Source: DASRIA01 sp035650255
Lineage (GTDB): Bacteria; Actinomycetota; Thermoleophilia; Solirubrobacterales; JBBDJG01
DNA: 62,447 bases
Assembly: GCA_035650255.1 (NCBI GenBank)
Contig: DASRIA010000013.1
Coordinates: forward strand, 1-62,447
Direction of reading: 5' to 3'
The notes below the pieces were generated by a model. It did not search any database. It was given only the letters and a program-made list of their open reading frames with translations, and had not been told where the DNA came from. Positions 40,198-48,173 of the stretch are shown piece by piece. Within the stretch, counting starts at the first letter, position 1; each line of letters begins with the position of its first letter. A program made the translations under genes and the position numbers.

Positions 40198-40809
40198 TCA
40201 GCGCACCGCGACCTCGCGGCCGAGGGTGAAGGGCGGCGTCAGCTCGATGCGGTCGCCGCTCCAGAACCTTCCCGGGTCGTACCAGCTGGCCGGGCGCTTC
40301 TGCGGCAGGAGGCCCATGTGCTGGTAGGTGGTCGCCACCAGCTCCGCGCAGTAGACGGTCTCCAGCGACGAGGAGCGCCGGACCCGGCCGCGCAGCCACC
40401 GGCGCGCGAGACCGAGGGAAGTGGGGAATGGGCGCCCGTCATAACGGTCGATGACCTCCATCAGGCGGTCCTCGTGGGCACGCTCGATCTCGCCGCCCTC
40501 GAGGTGGCGCACCCAGGCGCGCTGCTTGTAGCGCTCGTTCCAGGTGACGACGGCATCGCGGAGGAGGTGCAGCTGCACCCCACGCTGCCGCTCGCCCGTC
40601 CACACGTCGGGGAGGGAGCGGCCGAGCTCGGCGTGCCACAGCAGCGGCGGCAGGTCGTCCAGGGCGACCACCATGCCGACGTGGTTCACCGGGCTGTTCG
40701 TCACGGCCCGGATCGCGCGATCCGCGACCGAGCGGCCGCGAAACAGCCACACGTCGCCCGTCGCAGCGGTGGCGACGGCGTCGTCGAGCGCAATGGCGGC
40801 ATCGTTCAC
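40198..40809 (-). CDS. YiiX-like permuted papain-fold amidase/peptidase
   Basis: 203 residues from GTG 40807-40809. The catalytic pair fits the YaeF/YiiX family: His in NSPVNHVGMVVALDD (about residue 43) and Cys in SSLETVYCAELVATTYQHMG (about residue 154). Such permuted NlpC/P60-related proteins hydrolyse amide or thioester bonds of lipids or peptides. There is no signal peptide, so it probably acts inside the cell. It is divergent from the GT92 gene. The preceding segment ATGDVWLFRGRSVADRAIRA is also typical of the fold. Confidence 0.78.
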   Translation of the reverse strand: MNDAAIALDDAVATAATGDVWLFRGRSVADRAIRAVTNSPVNHVGMVVALDDLPPLLWHAELGRSLPDVWTGERQRGVQLHLLRDAVVTWNERYKQRAWVRHLEGGEIERAHEDRLMEVIDRYDGRPFPTSLGLARRWLRGRVRRSSSLETVYCAELVATTYQHMGLLPQKRPASWYDPGRFWSGDRIELTPPFTLGREVAVR

Positions 40810-40877
40810 GGCCCATAACCTAGATCGCGAGCCAGAAGGCGGGACAAGCCCCGGCGCTCCAACTAGGCTTGAAGCCG

Positions 40878-41678
40878 ATGCATTACTTGGCTGTCTGCGC
40901 GATCTACCGCAACGAGGGGCCGTACCTGCGGGAGTGGATCGAGTTCCACCGTCTCGTCGGCGTGGAGAAGTTCTTCCTCTACGACAACCGCAGCACCGAC
41001 GACCATCGCGACCAGCTGGCGCCGTACGTCGCCGACGGCACCGTCGAGGTGCTCCCCTGGCCCGACGAACCCGGGCAGATCACCGCCTACGCGCATTGCC
41101 TCGCGACCCACCGCGACGAGGCCCGCTGGATCGCGTTCATCGACCTCGACGAGTTCCTGTTCTCGCCCACCCTCGCCCCGTTGCCGGAGATACTGGCGGA
41201 CTACGAGCAGCACCCGGCGGTGGTCGCCAACTGGGCCGTGTACGGGTCCTCCGGCCACCGGACGCCGCCCGCGGGGCTCGTGATCGAGAACTACCTGTGG
41301 CGCCTGCCCGACCACCGCAGGCGCAACCTGGTCCTGAAGTCCATCGTCGACCCGCGTCGCACGCTGCACTCCGCCGGCGTCAACCCGCACGCCTTCATCT
41401 ACGAGGGGGGCTTCGCCGTCAACGAGCTGCACCACCCCGTGGACCGCAAGCCGCTCGGCGAGACGGACGAGGTCTCCTTCGCACGGCTGCGCATCAACCA
41501 CTACTACATAAAGTCGCAGGAGCAGTGGGAGGCGAAGCGCGCCGCCGCGATGGCGAACAGCGGCCGGTCGCGACAGCAGCCGCCGGAGCAGGCCGAGCGC
41601 TACAGCGTCCGGGACGAGACGATCACCGCCTATGCGCCCGCCGTGAGGGATGCGCTGGCAGCAGTGCCTTCGTATTGA
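40878..41678 (+). CDS. Glycosyltransferase family 92-like protein
   Basis: 266 residues from ATG 40878; TTG 40869 is an alternative three codons earlier. The N-terminus LAVCAIYRNEGPYLREWIEF, the middle GVEKFFLYDNRSTDD, the metal site WIAFIDLDEFLFSP (a DxD variant) and GVNPHAFIYEGG mark the GT92/DUF23-type GT-A fold. The family transfers sugar residues, such as galactose, to glycans. The later segment INHYYIKSQEQWEAKRAAAM is typical. A carbamoyltransferase gene follows after 68 bases, so together they may decorate a surface glycan or small molecule. The acceptor is unknown. Confidence 0.82.
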   Translation: MHYLAVCAIYRNEGPYLREWIEFHRLVGVEKFFLYDNRSTDDHRDQLAPYVADGTVEVLPWPDEPGQITAYAHCLATHRDEARWIAFIDLDEFLFSPTLAPLPEILADYEQHPAVVANWAVYGSSGHRTPPAGLVIENYLWRLPDHRRRNLVLKSIVDPRRTLHSAGVNPHAFIYEGGFAVNELHHPVDRKPLGETDEVSFARLRINHYYIKSQEQWEAKRAAAMANSGRSRQQPPEQAERYSVRDETITAYAPAVRDALAAVPSY

Positions 41679-41746
41679 GCCCAGGCGCTGTGATTTGATC
41701 AGGCGAATGGATCCGCACGCCGCCCCGCAGGGGACCTGAGCCGACC

Positions 41747-43384
41747 GTGTGGGTCCTCGGGCTGAACGCCATCCCCATGGGGTGGCACGACTCCGCCGCC
41801 TGCCTCGTGAACGAGCACGGCGAGATCGCCGCATTCGTCGAGCAGGAGCGCATGACGCGCTCCAAGCACGCCATCCGCCAGCGGCCGGTCGAAGCGGCCC
41901 GCTTCTGCATCGATCAGGCGGGCATCGACCCGCGCGAGATCGACGTGGTCGCGGTCGGGTGGGACGTGCCGTTCGGAGCGCGCCGGTGGAGGAACATCAA
42001 CTGGACGTTCGAGGGCATCCCGGACTGGCTCAACAACACGCTGGGTTGGAAGCGGACCTGGAAGGACCTGCCCGACTTCGCCTTCGTGCCCCACCATCTC
42101 GCGCATGCGATCGCAGGCTTCCATGCGTCCGGCTGGGACAGCGCCGCGATCCTCGTGGTGGACGGCAACGGCGAGGTGGAGGGCACGTCGATCTGGGCCG
42201 GCACGCAGGGCGCGCGGCCGGTGCGCAAGCGAGTCTGGCCCCGGTCGCACTCGCTCGGCTGGATGTACGACTCGGCGTCGCAGTTCGCGGGCTTCAGCTT
42301 CCTCGAAGCAGGCAAGACCATGGGGCTGGCGGCCTATGGCCGGGCCCGTGAGGTCGAGCCGTGGCCGCTGATGACGGAGGACGACGACGGCCTGCGGCCC
42401 CCGTTCGAGATTCCCGAGCGATACGACTATCCGCACATCATCGAGGCATGGACCAAGGTGTTCGAGGACCGCGCCGGCGGCGCACGCGTGACCGCAGGTG
42501 CGCGTGAGCTGGACGCCGACGAGACCGCCGTGCGCGCCGCGTGGAGCGCGCAAGTGGTCATCGAGACGCGCGTCCGTCACCTGGTCGACCTGGCGCGGCG
42601 GGAGACCGGTGAGCAGCGGGTCTGCCTGGCGGGCGGCGTGGCGCTCAACTGCGCAGCGAACGGGCTGCTCGACGAGCCCGTGTACGCGCCGCCGATCCCC
42701 CACGACGCGGGAGTCGCGCTGGGCGCCGCCTGGCACGTCGCTCCGCCGCGCAGCACCCGCCCGCTCGATCCCTATCTCGGCCCCGACGTCGCCATGGACA
42801 TGCCGGATCAGTCCGAGCGGGAGGGCCTGCACGTCGAGCCGCTCGACCTCGACCGCGTGTGCGAGGCCATCGCCGCCGAGCGGATCGGCGCTGTCGCGGA
42901 GGGCCGCGCCGAGGTCGGCCCGCGTGCACTCTGCGCCCGGTCGATCATCGCCTCGCCCGCCGACCGCGCGATGAAGGACCGCGTCAACGCCGTCAAGGAC
43001 CGCGAGCCCTGGCGGCCGTTCGGCCCGGTGGCGCTGCGCAGCCGCTCCGCCCACCTGTGGGGCGAGCGCGAGCACCTGACGCGCTACATGATCGGCGGGC
43101 TGGCCGTCACCGAGGAGGGCCGCCGCGCGATCCCGGCCGCCATCCACGTCGACGGCACCGCGCGCCCGCAGGTGATGGCGGACGACGCGCCCGGGACCGT
43201 GGCCGAGGTGCTCCGGCGCCGCGACGGCGACCCGCTGATCAACACCTCGTTCAACGTGCGCGGCCAGCCGATCGTGACCACCGGCCGCGACGCGCTCGCC
43301 GCCTTCCGGGCGATGGACCTCGACTTCCTCGTGCTCGACGGGGAGCTGTACGCGAAGCGGGCGGACTGGTGGCGCCCCGAGTGA
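41747..43384 (+). CDS. NodU/CmcH-family carbamoyltransferase
   Basis: 545 residues from GTG 41747. This family transfers a carbamoyl group from carbamoyl phosphate to a hydroxyl of a sugar or antibiotic. The kinase-like N-terminal domain has NAIPMGWHDSAACLVNEHGE, EQERMTRSKH, PHHLAHAIAGFHASGWDSAA and VVDGNGEVEGTSIW. The C-terminal domain shows LAGGVALNCAANGLL, EGRAEVGPRALCARSIIASP and the conserved NTSFNVRGQPIV. It is adjacent to the GT92 gene and followed by a small membrane protein gene. A carbamoylated glycan or glycolipid is a reasonable product. Other carbamoyltransferases modify nodulation factors or cephamycins. Confidence 0.88.
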   Translation: MWVLGLNAIPMGWHDSAACLVNEHGEIAAFVEQERMTRSKHAIRQRPVEAARFCIDQAGIDPREIDVVAVGWDVPFGARRWRNINWTFEGIPDWLNNTLGWKRTWKDLPDFAFVPHHLAHAIAGFHASGWDSAAILVVDGNGEVEGTSIWAGTQGARPVRKRVWPRSHSLGWMYDSASQFAGFSFLEAGKTMGLAAYGRAREVEPWPLMTEDDDGLRPPFEIPERYDYPHIIEAWTKVFEDRAGGARVTAGARELDADETAVRAAWSAQVVIETRVRHLVDLARRETGEQRVCLAGGVALNCAANGLLDEPVYAPPIPHDAGVALGAAWHVAPPRSTRPLDPYLGPDVAMDMPDQSEREGLHVEPLDLDRVCEAIAAERIGAVAEGRAEVGPRALCARSIIASPADRAMKDRVNAVKDREPWRPFGPVALRSRSAHLWGEREHLTRYMIGGLAVTEEGRRAIPAAIHVDGTARPQVMADDAPGTVAEVLRRRDGDPLINTSFNVRGQPIVTTGRDALAAFRAMDLDFLVLDGELYAKRADWWRPE

Positions 43385-43391
43385 GAAACCC

Positions 43392-43586
43392 ATGCGCATC
43401 CCCTGGAAGCTGATCGGGCTGGCGGGGCTGGCGGGAGTGGCCGCCACGGGCGTGGTCGTCGCGCGCAAGCGCCGCGCGCATCGCGACTACGACCCGGACG
43501 AGCTGCGCGCCAGGCTGCATCGGCGGCTGGCAGAGGTCGACGGCGGCCGCGACGCGTCAACGACGCGCGGCGAGGACCGTCTCTAA
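43392..43586 (+). CDS. Small membrane protein, function unknown (64 aa)
   Basis: 64 residues. It has one membrane helix near the N-terminus (WKLIGLAGLAGVAATGVVVA), then a basic stretch RKRRAHRDYDPDELRARLHR and a polar tail. This is a plain single-span protein with its C-terminus in the cytoplasm. It follows the carbamoyltransferase gene after 7 bases. Its end overlaps the converging ligase gene by 30 bases. I recognise no family. Confidence 0.65.
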   Translation: MRIPWKLIGLAGLAGVAATGVVVARKRRAHRDYDPDELRARLHRRLAEVDGGRDASTTRGEDRL

Positions 43587-45065
43587 CGTGTCCGCCTCGG
43601 CCGCCGGCTTGTCCGGGCGATGCCGCAGCACGCGCGCGAAGCGCAGCGCCACCCCGCCCGGATAGCGCGAGCTCGTCTGGACGCCGTCGAACGCGATCTC
43701 GACCACCAGCTCGGGGCGCACGTGCACCGTGTACGCGTCGCGTGAGTCCTCCAGCCGGAGGAGCTTTTCCGTCTGCCAGGTGAGCATCTCGTCGGTGAGG
43801 CCCTTGAACGTCTTGCCGAGCATCACGAAGCCGTCGCCGGCGGGATCGCGCGCGCCGAGGTGCAGGTTGCTGAGCCAGCCCCGGCGGCGGCCGTGCCCCC
43901 ACTCCGCCGCCAGCACGACGAGGTCGAGCGTGTGCACGGGCTTCACCTTCAGCCATCCCTTGCCACGGCTGCCCGCGGCGTAGGGCTGGTCGAGCGCCTT
44001 CAGCATCACGCCCTCGTGCCCTTGCGCGATCGCGTCTGCGAGAAACTCGCCCGCCGCCGGCGCGTCCGCCACCACGGCCCGCGGCGTGCGCTGCGCCGCC
44101 GGCACCAGCTCGTCCAGGAACGCCGCCCGCTCCGCGCCCGGCCGGTCCAGCAGGTCCTCACCATCGGCGTGCAGCGCGTCGAACGCGAACAGCGCCAGCG
44201 GCACGTCGCGCCTCTGCCGGCGCGCGAACCGTGACGCCGTGACCTGGAACGGCTCCGGGCGCCCGTCCGGGCGCAGGGCGATCGCCTCGCCGTCGAGCAC
44301 CAGCGCACGGGCGGGCAGCGCCTGCGCCGCGGCCACGAGCTCGGGCACGCGGGCGGTGACGTCGTCGAGCGTGCGGGTGAACACGCGCACGTCCTCGCCG
44401 TCCCGGTGGATCTGCACGCGCGCGCCGTCGAGCTTCCATTCGATCGCTGCCTCGCCGAGCCGCTCCATCGCGTCACCCACGTCCTTCGCCGGGCGCGCCA
44501 GCATCGGCCGCACCGGCCGTCCGACCTCGAGCCGGAACCGCTCGAGCGCCGCCGGGCCGTCGCGCAGCACGGCCGCGGCGACGGCGGCCAGGTCGCCGCG
44601 CAGCATGAACGCCCGCTGCACTTCCGCGGGAGCCGCCTCGGCGGCGCGGGCCAGAGCCTGCACCATCACTCCCTCGAGCGCACCCTGCCGCAGCTCGCCG
44701 CCCAGCAACCGCATCAGGAACTGCGCCTCGGGCTCCGTCGCGCGTGCGAACAGGGCCGCCAGCGCCTCCCGGCGCGCCGCTTGCGAGCCCGGCCCGGCGA
44801 TCTGCCCGATGCGCTCGAAGGCGTCGTCCACCTCGCCCACGCTCAAGCTCGGCTCCGGGGCCGGCGGGGGAAGGTCGCGCAGCGCGGCCCAGCCAACCCC
44901 GATCTGGCGCTGGGTCAGTTCGCCGGAGAGAAACGCGACGCCGGCCGTCACCTCCTGCGGCGCCAGCCGCCGCAAGACCTCCGCGATGCGCTCGACCTTC
45001 TCGAGTCGCGAGCGCGTCGCCCCGACCGCCGTAGAGGCCTCGACCAGATGCGCCAGCTCAGCCAT
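43557..45065 (-). CDS. ATP-dependent DNA ligase
   Basis: 502 residues. The N-terminal helical domain (about residues 1-180) precedes the adenylation domain, with the nucleophile Lys211 in IEWKLDGARVQIHRDGEDVR. LVLDGEAIALRPDGRPEPFQ (motif III/IIIa region), GHEGVMLKALDQPYAAGSRG (motif IV) and KGWLKVKPVHTLDLVVLAAE (motif V) follow. The OB-fold domain ends with VELVVEIAFDGVQ-like sequence and GGVALRFARVLRHRPDK. The three-domain plan matches actinobacterial LigB. It seals nicks in repair and is additional to the essential NAD-dependent LigA. It is divergent from the secreted hydrolase gene at 45141. Confidence 0.92.
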   Translation of the reverse strand: MAELAHLVEASTAVGATRSRLEKVERIAEVLRRLAPQEVTAGVAFLSGELTQRQIGVGWAALRDLPPPAPEPSLSVGEVDDAFERIGQIAGPGSQAARREALAALFARATEPEAQFLMRLLGGELRQGALEGVMVQALARAAEAAPAEVQRAFMLRGDLAAVAAAVLRDGPAALERFRLEVGRPVRPMLARPAKDVGDAMERLGEAAIEWKLDGARVQIHRDGEDVRVFTRTLDDVTARVPELVAAAQALPARALVLDGEAIALRPDGRPEPFQVTASRFARRQRRDVPLALFAFDALHADGEDLLDRPGAERAAFLDELVPAAQRTPRAVVADAPAAGEFLADAIAQGHEGVMLKALDQPYAAGSRGKGWLKVKPVHTLDLVVLAAEWGHGRRRGWLSNLHLGARDPAGDGFVMLGKTFKGLTDEMLTWQTEKLLRLEDSRDAYTVHVRPELVVEIAFDGVQTSSRYPGGVALRFARVLRHRPDKPAAEADTLETVLAARR

Positions 45066-45140
45066 CTTGCGGTTTACGAATTAGAGACATTGGGCACCTT
45101 GTGTTTCGTAGCGTTGGCGTCGGGCTTTCGGGGAGGAAGC

Positions 45141-46601
45141 ATGTCAATCAGTCGTGGCCGGGTCCTCGTGACCGCCCTGATCGCGATCACGGGAGCCGCA
45201 ATCGTGTTCGCGCTCCAGGCGGCCGGCGCGCAGGCGCAGACCGCGTGCAACGACTACTCGTGCGCGGACTACCTGCAGCACGACCTCGACAACTACACCC
45301 GCGCACGCGGGCGCCAGGTCAGCGAGTCGACCTCGCCCGAGTACCACAAGGACTTCGTCGGCGCCTGCGCCGACACGTCGGCAGACGCCATCGCCAAGCA
45401 GGTCAACGACCTCGACGAAGGCCGCTTCTACGCGGGGGTCGGCCAGGGCACCTGCTGGTGGAGCGTGGGCGACGCGCCCGCCTATCACGACGTGGCCCCG
45501 CGCCGCGTCTATTTCCTCTCGCGCACGGGCGCGAAGCTCCAGGGCCACATCTGGGGCACCGAGGCCCCCGGCCCGCGCCCCGGAGTCGTGATCACGACGG
45601 GATCGATCCAGGCGTCCGACCAGATGTACTGGTGGGCGGCCCGCGCGCTGGCCGCGCGCGGCTACGTCGTGATGACGTTCGACGTCCAGGGCCAGGGCCA
45701 GTCGGAGACCTTCGGCCACGAGCCCGGCGACATCTTCCCCACAGCCGACGGCGTGCCCTCCCAGCAATCGCCGAACTTCTACGACGGCACGATCGACGCG
45801 TTGCGGTTCTTCCTCTCGACGCCCGACAAGCCTTACCGCCCCACCGGCTGGAGCGAGGCGGACGTCGCGGCCGCGGAGGCGGCCTCGGACGGGGAGCAGA
45901 TCGACTGGGTCTCGCCCGGCTGGGGAACCCTCGACGCCAATCGCATCGGCATCGCGGGCCACTCGCTCGGCGCGAGCGCCGTCAGCGCGGTCCAGCAGTG
46001 CAGCGACGAGGGTGAGGTATGGAGAACGCTCGAGCTGTGCGGCGGGCGCTCGTTCCCGATCCGCGCGGTGGTGGCGTGGGACGCGCTCAGCGGCAGCGGC
46101 GTGACGCCGGTGGTGCCGGCGATGAGCCAGCAGGCCGACGGCTACTTCCTGTTCCCGACCACGAGTCCCACGGCGCCCGACGCGAACTCGTCGCTGGGCG
46201 GCTACAACCTGTGGAAGAGCGCCGGCCTCGACACGTTCATGTACGTCGTGCGCGGCGGCACCCACATCGAGTGGTCGCAGGTCCCGTACACGTCGGCGAC
46301 CACCTACGGCGCGCCCATGAACGCGTACTACACGCTCGCTTGGATGGACCGCTGGGTCTCCGGCGACCCCAAGCGCCGCAAGGCGGGCTACCTGGGATTG
46401 GCGGACGGGCCCAAGGCACCGCGCGACCGGCCGTTCTCCGCAAACCACTTCTCCACACGCCGCTACTCGGCCGCCTCGCTGCGCTCGCCCGGCGGCGCTC
46501 TCACCGTACAGACCACCGACCTGCGCAAGTGGGCCGGCCGCAGCCAGGTCGGCGACTGGGCGGGCTCCAACGCCGACCGCCAAGGGAGGTTCCTGCCGTG
46601 A
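45141..46601 (+). CDS. Secreted alpha/beta hydrolase 1
   Basis: 486 residues from ATG 45141, with GGGAGGA upstream. The signal peptide ends near QAAGAQAQ (about residue 32). The hydrolase core runs from about residue 130: LQGHIWGTEAPGPRPGVVIT, GYVVMTFDVQGQGQSETFGH and the nucleophile elbow GIAGHSLGASAV, in which the Ser is catalytic. RGGTHIEWSQ near the C-terminus offers the catalytic His. Two Cys pairs in the mature N-terminus (CNDYSC, CADTSADA with GTCWW) suggest disulfides. The substrate is unknown. It overlaps the related gene that follows as GTGA, so the two are coupled. Confidence 0.82.
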   Translation: MSISRGRVLVTALIAITGAAIVFALQAAGAQAQTACNDYSCADYLQHDLDNYTRARGRQVSESTSPEYHKDFVGACADTSADAIAKQVNDLDEGRFYAGVGQGTCWWSVGDAPAYHDVAPRRVYFLSRTGAKLQGHIWGTEAPGPRPGVVITTGSIQASDQMYWWAARALAARGYVVMTFDVQGQGQSETFGHEPGDIFPTADGVPSQQSPNFYDGTIDALRFFLSTPDKPYRPTGWSEADVAAAEAASDGEQIDWVSPGWGTLDANRIGIAGHSLGASAVSAVQQCSDEGEVWRTLELCGGRSFPIRAVVAWDALSGSGVTPVVPAMSQQADGYFLFPTTSPTAPDANSSLGGYNLWKSAGLDTFMYVVRGGTHIEWSQVPYTSATTYGAPMNAYYTLAWMDRWVSGDPKRRKAGYLGLADGPKAPRDRPFSANHFSTRRYSAASLRSPGGALTVQTTDLRKWAGRSQVGDWAGSNADRQGRFLP

Positions 46602-48037
46602 AGAGGATCATCGCAATGTGTGCAGCGCTCGCCCTGCTGACGACAGCCGGGGTCGCAAGCGCCTATGACGCCGCGACCGAGGCGGAGAACTTCTCCAAGA
46701 CGCAGGAGCGCCAGACGATCTACAACACGGCGCAGTACCAGCTCCAGCTGCGCACGGTCGGCCAGCAGAACCAGCAGCGCGCGATCACGATCGCGGCGTC
46801 CGACCCGGAGCGCAACTTCCACGGCCAGCTGTGCGCGACCGGCGAGGACGGGTGCGCCGGCGACGTGCGCCTGTACGACTGGGAGGCGCACGGCCACGGC
46901 ATCGTGGAACCGGTCCTGTTCACGGCGCGCAGCGGCGCGACGATCTCGGGCCACGTCTGGGCGACGCTCGACGGCCCGGCGAAGCGGCCCGGCATCGTGA
47001 TCACCAACGGCTCGGTGCAGGCGCCCGAGCAGCTCTACTGGTTCGCTGCGCAGACGCTCGCCAAGGCCGGGTACGTGGTGCTGACGTCCGACCCGCAGGG
47101 TCAGGGCCAGTCGGACGGGCACGGCGAGGCGCCGGACGAGAACGAGGGGTTCCCGGCGCAGAGCGACGGCCGCCCGTTCTTCGACGGCACGCGCGACGCG
47201 CTCGACTTCTTCCTCTCCACGCCGAGCACCATCTACAAGCCGCGCCCCAGCTGCGAAACGGGCACCCGGCACGTGCCGAAGCAGAACCGCCGGGTCGCGG
47301 CCGGGCTGAACAACGCCTTCAACCCGTTCTGGTACCTGGTGAACCAGCAGAAGATCGGGCTCGCGGGCCACTCGTTCGGAGCGGCGGGCGTGTCATACAT
47401 CGGCCAGAAGGACCCCCGCGTGGACGCGATCGTCGCGTGGGACAACCTGGGACTCCCGAGCACCACCGGAGGCCGTCTGCCGGTGAAGCCGTGCCCGGCC
47501 GATCCAGCCAGCCACGCGGACGCGGCGATCACGAAGCCGGCCCTCGGCATGTCGGCCGACTACGGCCTCACCCCCAGCGTCTACACCGCGGACCCGGACC
47601 CGCTCGAGAAGAGCCAGGCGTCGCTCGCGTACTCGGAGGCCGGCGTGGACACCGGTGAGCTGGTCATCCGCGGGGGCACGCACTACGAGTTCAGCTTCAT
47701 CCCGAACCCCGCCTTCGGCGGTTCACTGCGCGGCATCGACCAGACCGCCTGGTACACCACGGCCTGGTTCGACAAGTACGTGAAGCGCGACCCGACCGCG
47801 GACCGCCGGCTGCTGACCACCCGCTGGCACCACGACGCAGCCGCGGCCGCGATCGACCCGAACCGCGACGGCAACATGTACTCCTTCTACTACCGCTCGC
47901 GGCTCGACATCGGGCTCGCGGCCGGCGGGCGGTTGGAGTGCGAGGACATCCGCGCGGGCTGCCCGGGGCTGTCGCCGGACGACGGCTGGAACGGCAGCTA
48001 CTCGTACCTCGACGTCGCGAACTCACCGGACGGGTAG
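46598..48037 (+). CDS. Secreted alpha/beta hydrolase 2 (paralogue)
   Basis: 479 residues from GTG 46598, with AGGGAGGT seven bases upstream inside the preceding gene. A signal peptide (residues 1 to about 22, IIAMCAALALLTTAGVASA) precedes the mature protein. The core repeats the layout of hydrolase 1: ISGHVWATLDGPAKRPGIVI, GYVVLTSDPQGQGQSDGHGE and the elbow IGLAGHSFGAAGVSYI, with RGGTHYEFSF containing the likely catalytic His. Conserved elements between the two, such as the G-QGQGQS turn and THxE(W/F)S, mark a shared active-site plan. The tandem pair probably acts on related extracellular esters. Confidence 0.82.
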   Translation: MKRIIAMCAALALLTTAGVASAYDAATEAENFSKTQERQTIYNTAQYQLQLRTVGQQNQQRAITIAASDPERNFHGQLCATGEDGCAGDVRLYDWEAHGHGIVEPVLFTARSGATISGHVWATLDGPAKRPGIVITNGSVQAPEQLYWFAAQTLAKAGYVVLTSDPQGQGQSDGHGEAPDENEGFPAQSDGRPFFDGTRDALDFFLSTPSTIYKPRPSCETGTRHVPKQNRRVAAGLNNAFNPFWYLVNQQKIGLAGHSFGAAGVSYIGQKDPRVDAIVAWDNLGLPSTTGGRLPVKPCPADPASHADAAITKPALGMSADYGLTPSVYTADPDPLEKSQASLAYSEAGVDTGELVIRGGTHYEFSFIPNPAFGGSLRGIDQTAWYTTAWFDKYVKRDPTADRRLLTTRWHHDAAAAAIDPNRDGNMYSFYYRSRLDIGLAAGGRLECEDIRAGCPGLSPDDGWNGSYSYLDVANSPDG

Positions 48038-48038
48038 G

Positions 48039-48104
48039 CCGCGGCCGCCAGGTGGGCGGGAATCCGGGCGCATAGCGCTCGCTTTTCCGCCCACCCGGCC
48101 GCGG
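48039..48104. terminator. Long GC-rich hairpin after the hydrolase pair
   Basis: A 66-base inverted repeat begins one base after the hydrolase 2 stop. CCGCGGCCG (48039-48047) pairs with CGGCCGCGG (48096-48104), and GGTGGGCGG (48051-48059) pairs with CCGCCCACC (48087-48095). Only a CCA bulge interrupts the arms. It probably ends transcription of the pair. No T-tract follows. Confidence 0.6.
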
Positions 48105-48106
48105 TG

Positions 48107-48154
48107 TGTATCCAGGGCCTCCCTCCTTTGATACATTCGCGCCTGTCTGTATCA
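48107..48154 (+). promoter_or_regulatory. Alternating TGTATC/GATACA half-sites before hydrolase 3
   Basis: Three half-sites of one inverted motif lie between the hairpin and the gene at 48174: TGTATC (48107-48112), GATACA (48130-48135) and TGTATC (48148-48153). The latter two make TGATACA-N12-TGTATCA, a perfect 7-bp inverted repeat. TTGATA (48128-48133) with TATCAC (48150-48155) could form a -35/-10 pair overlapping the repeat. This suggests repression or looping by a dimeric regulator; the QsdR-like TetR gene 1.5 kb downstream is a candidate. Confidence 0.5.
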
Positions 48155-48173
48155 CTCTGTCGGAGGAGGAGAG

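Noticed and set aside
46019..46597. Upstream extension of hydrolase 2
   Set aside because: Overlaps hydrolase 1 and lacks a signal peptide; GTG 46598 has a strong ribosome-binding site and a signal peptide right after it.
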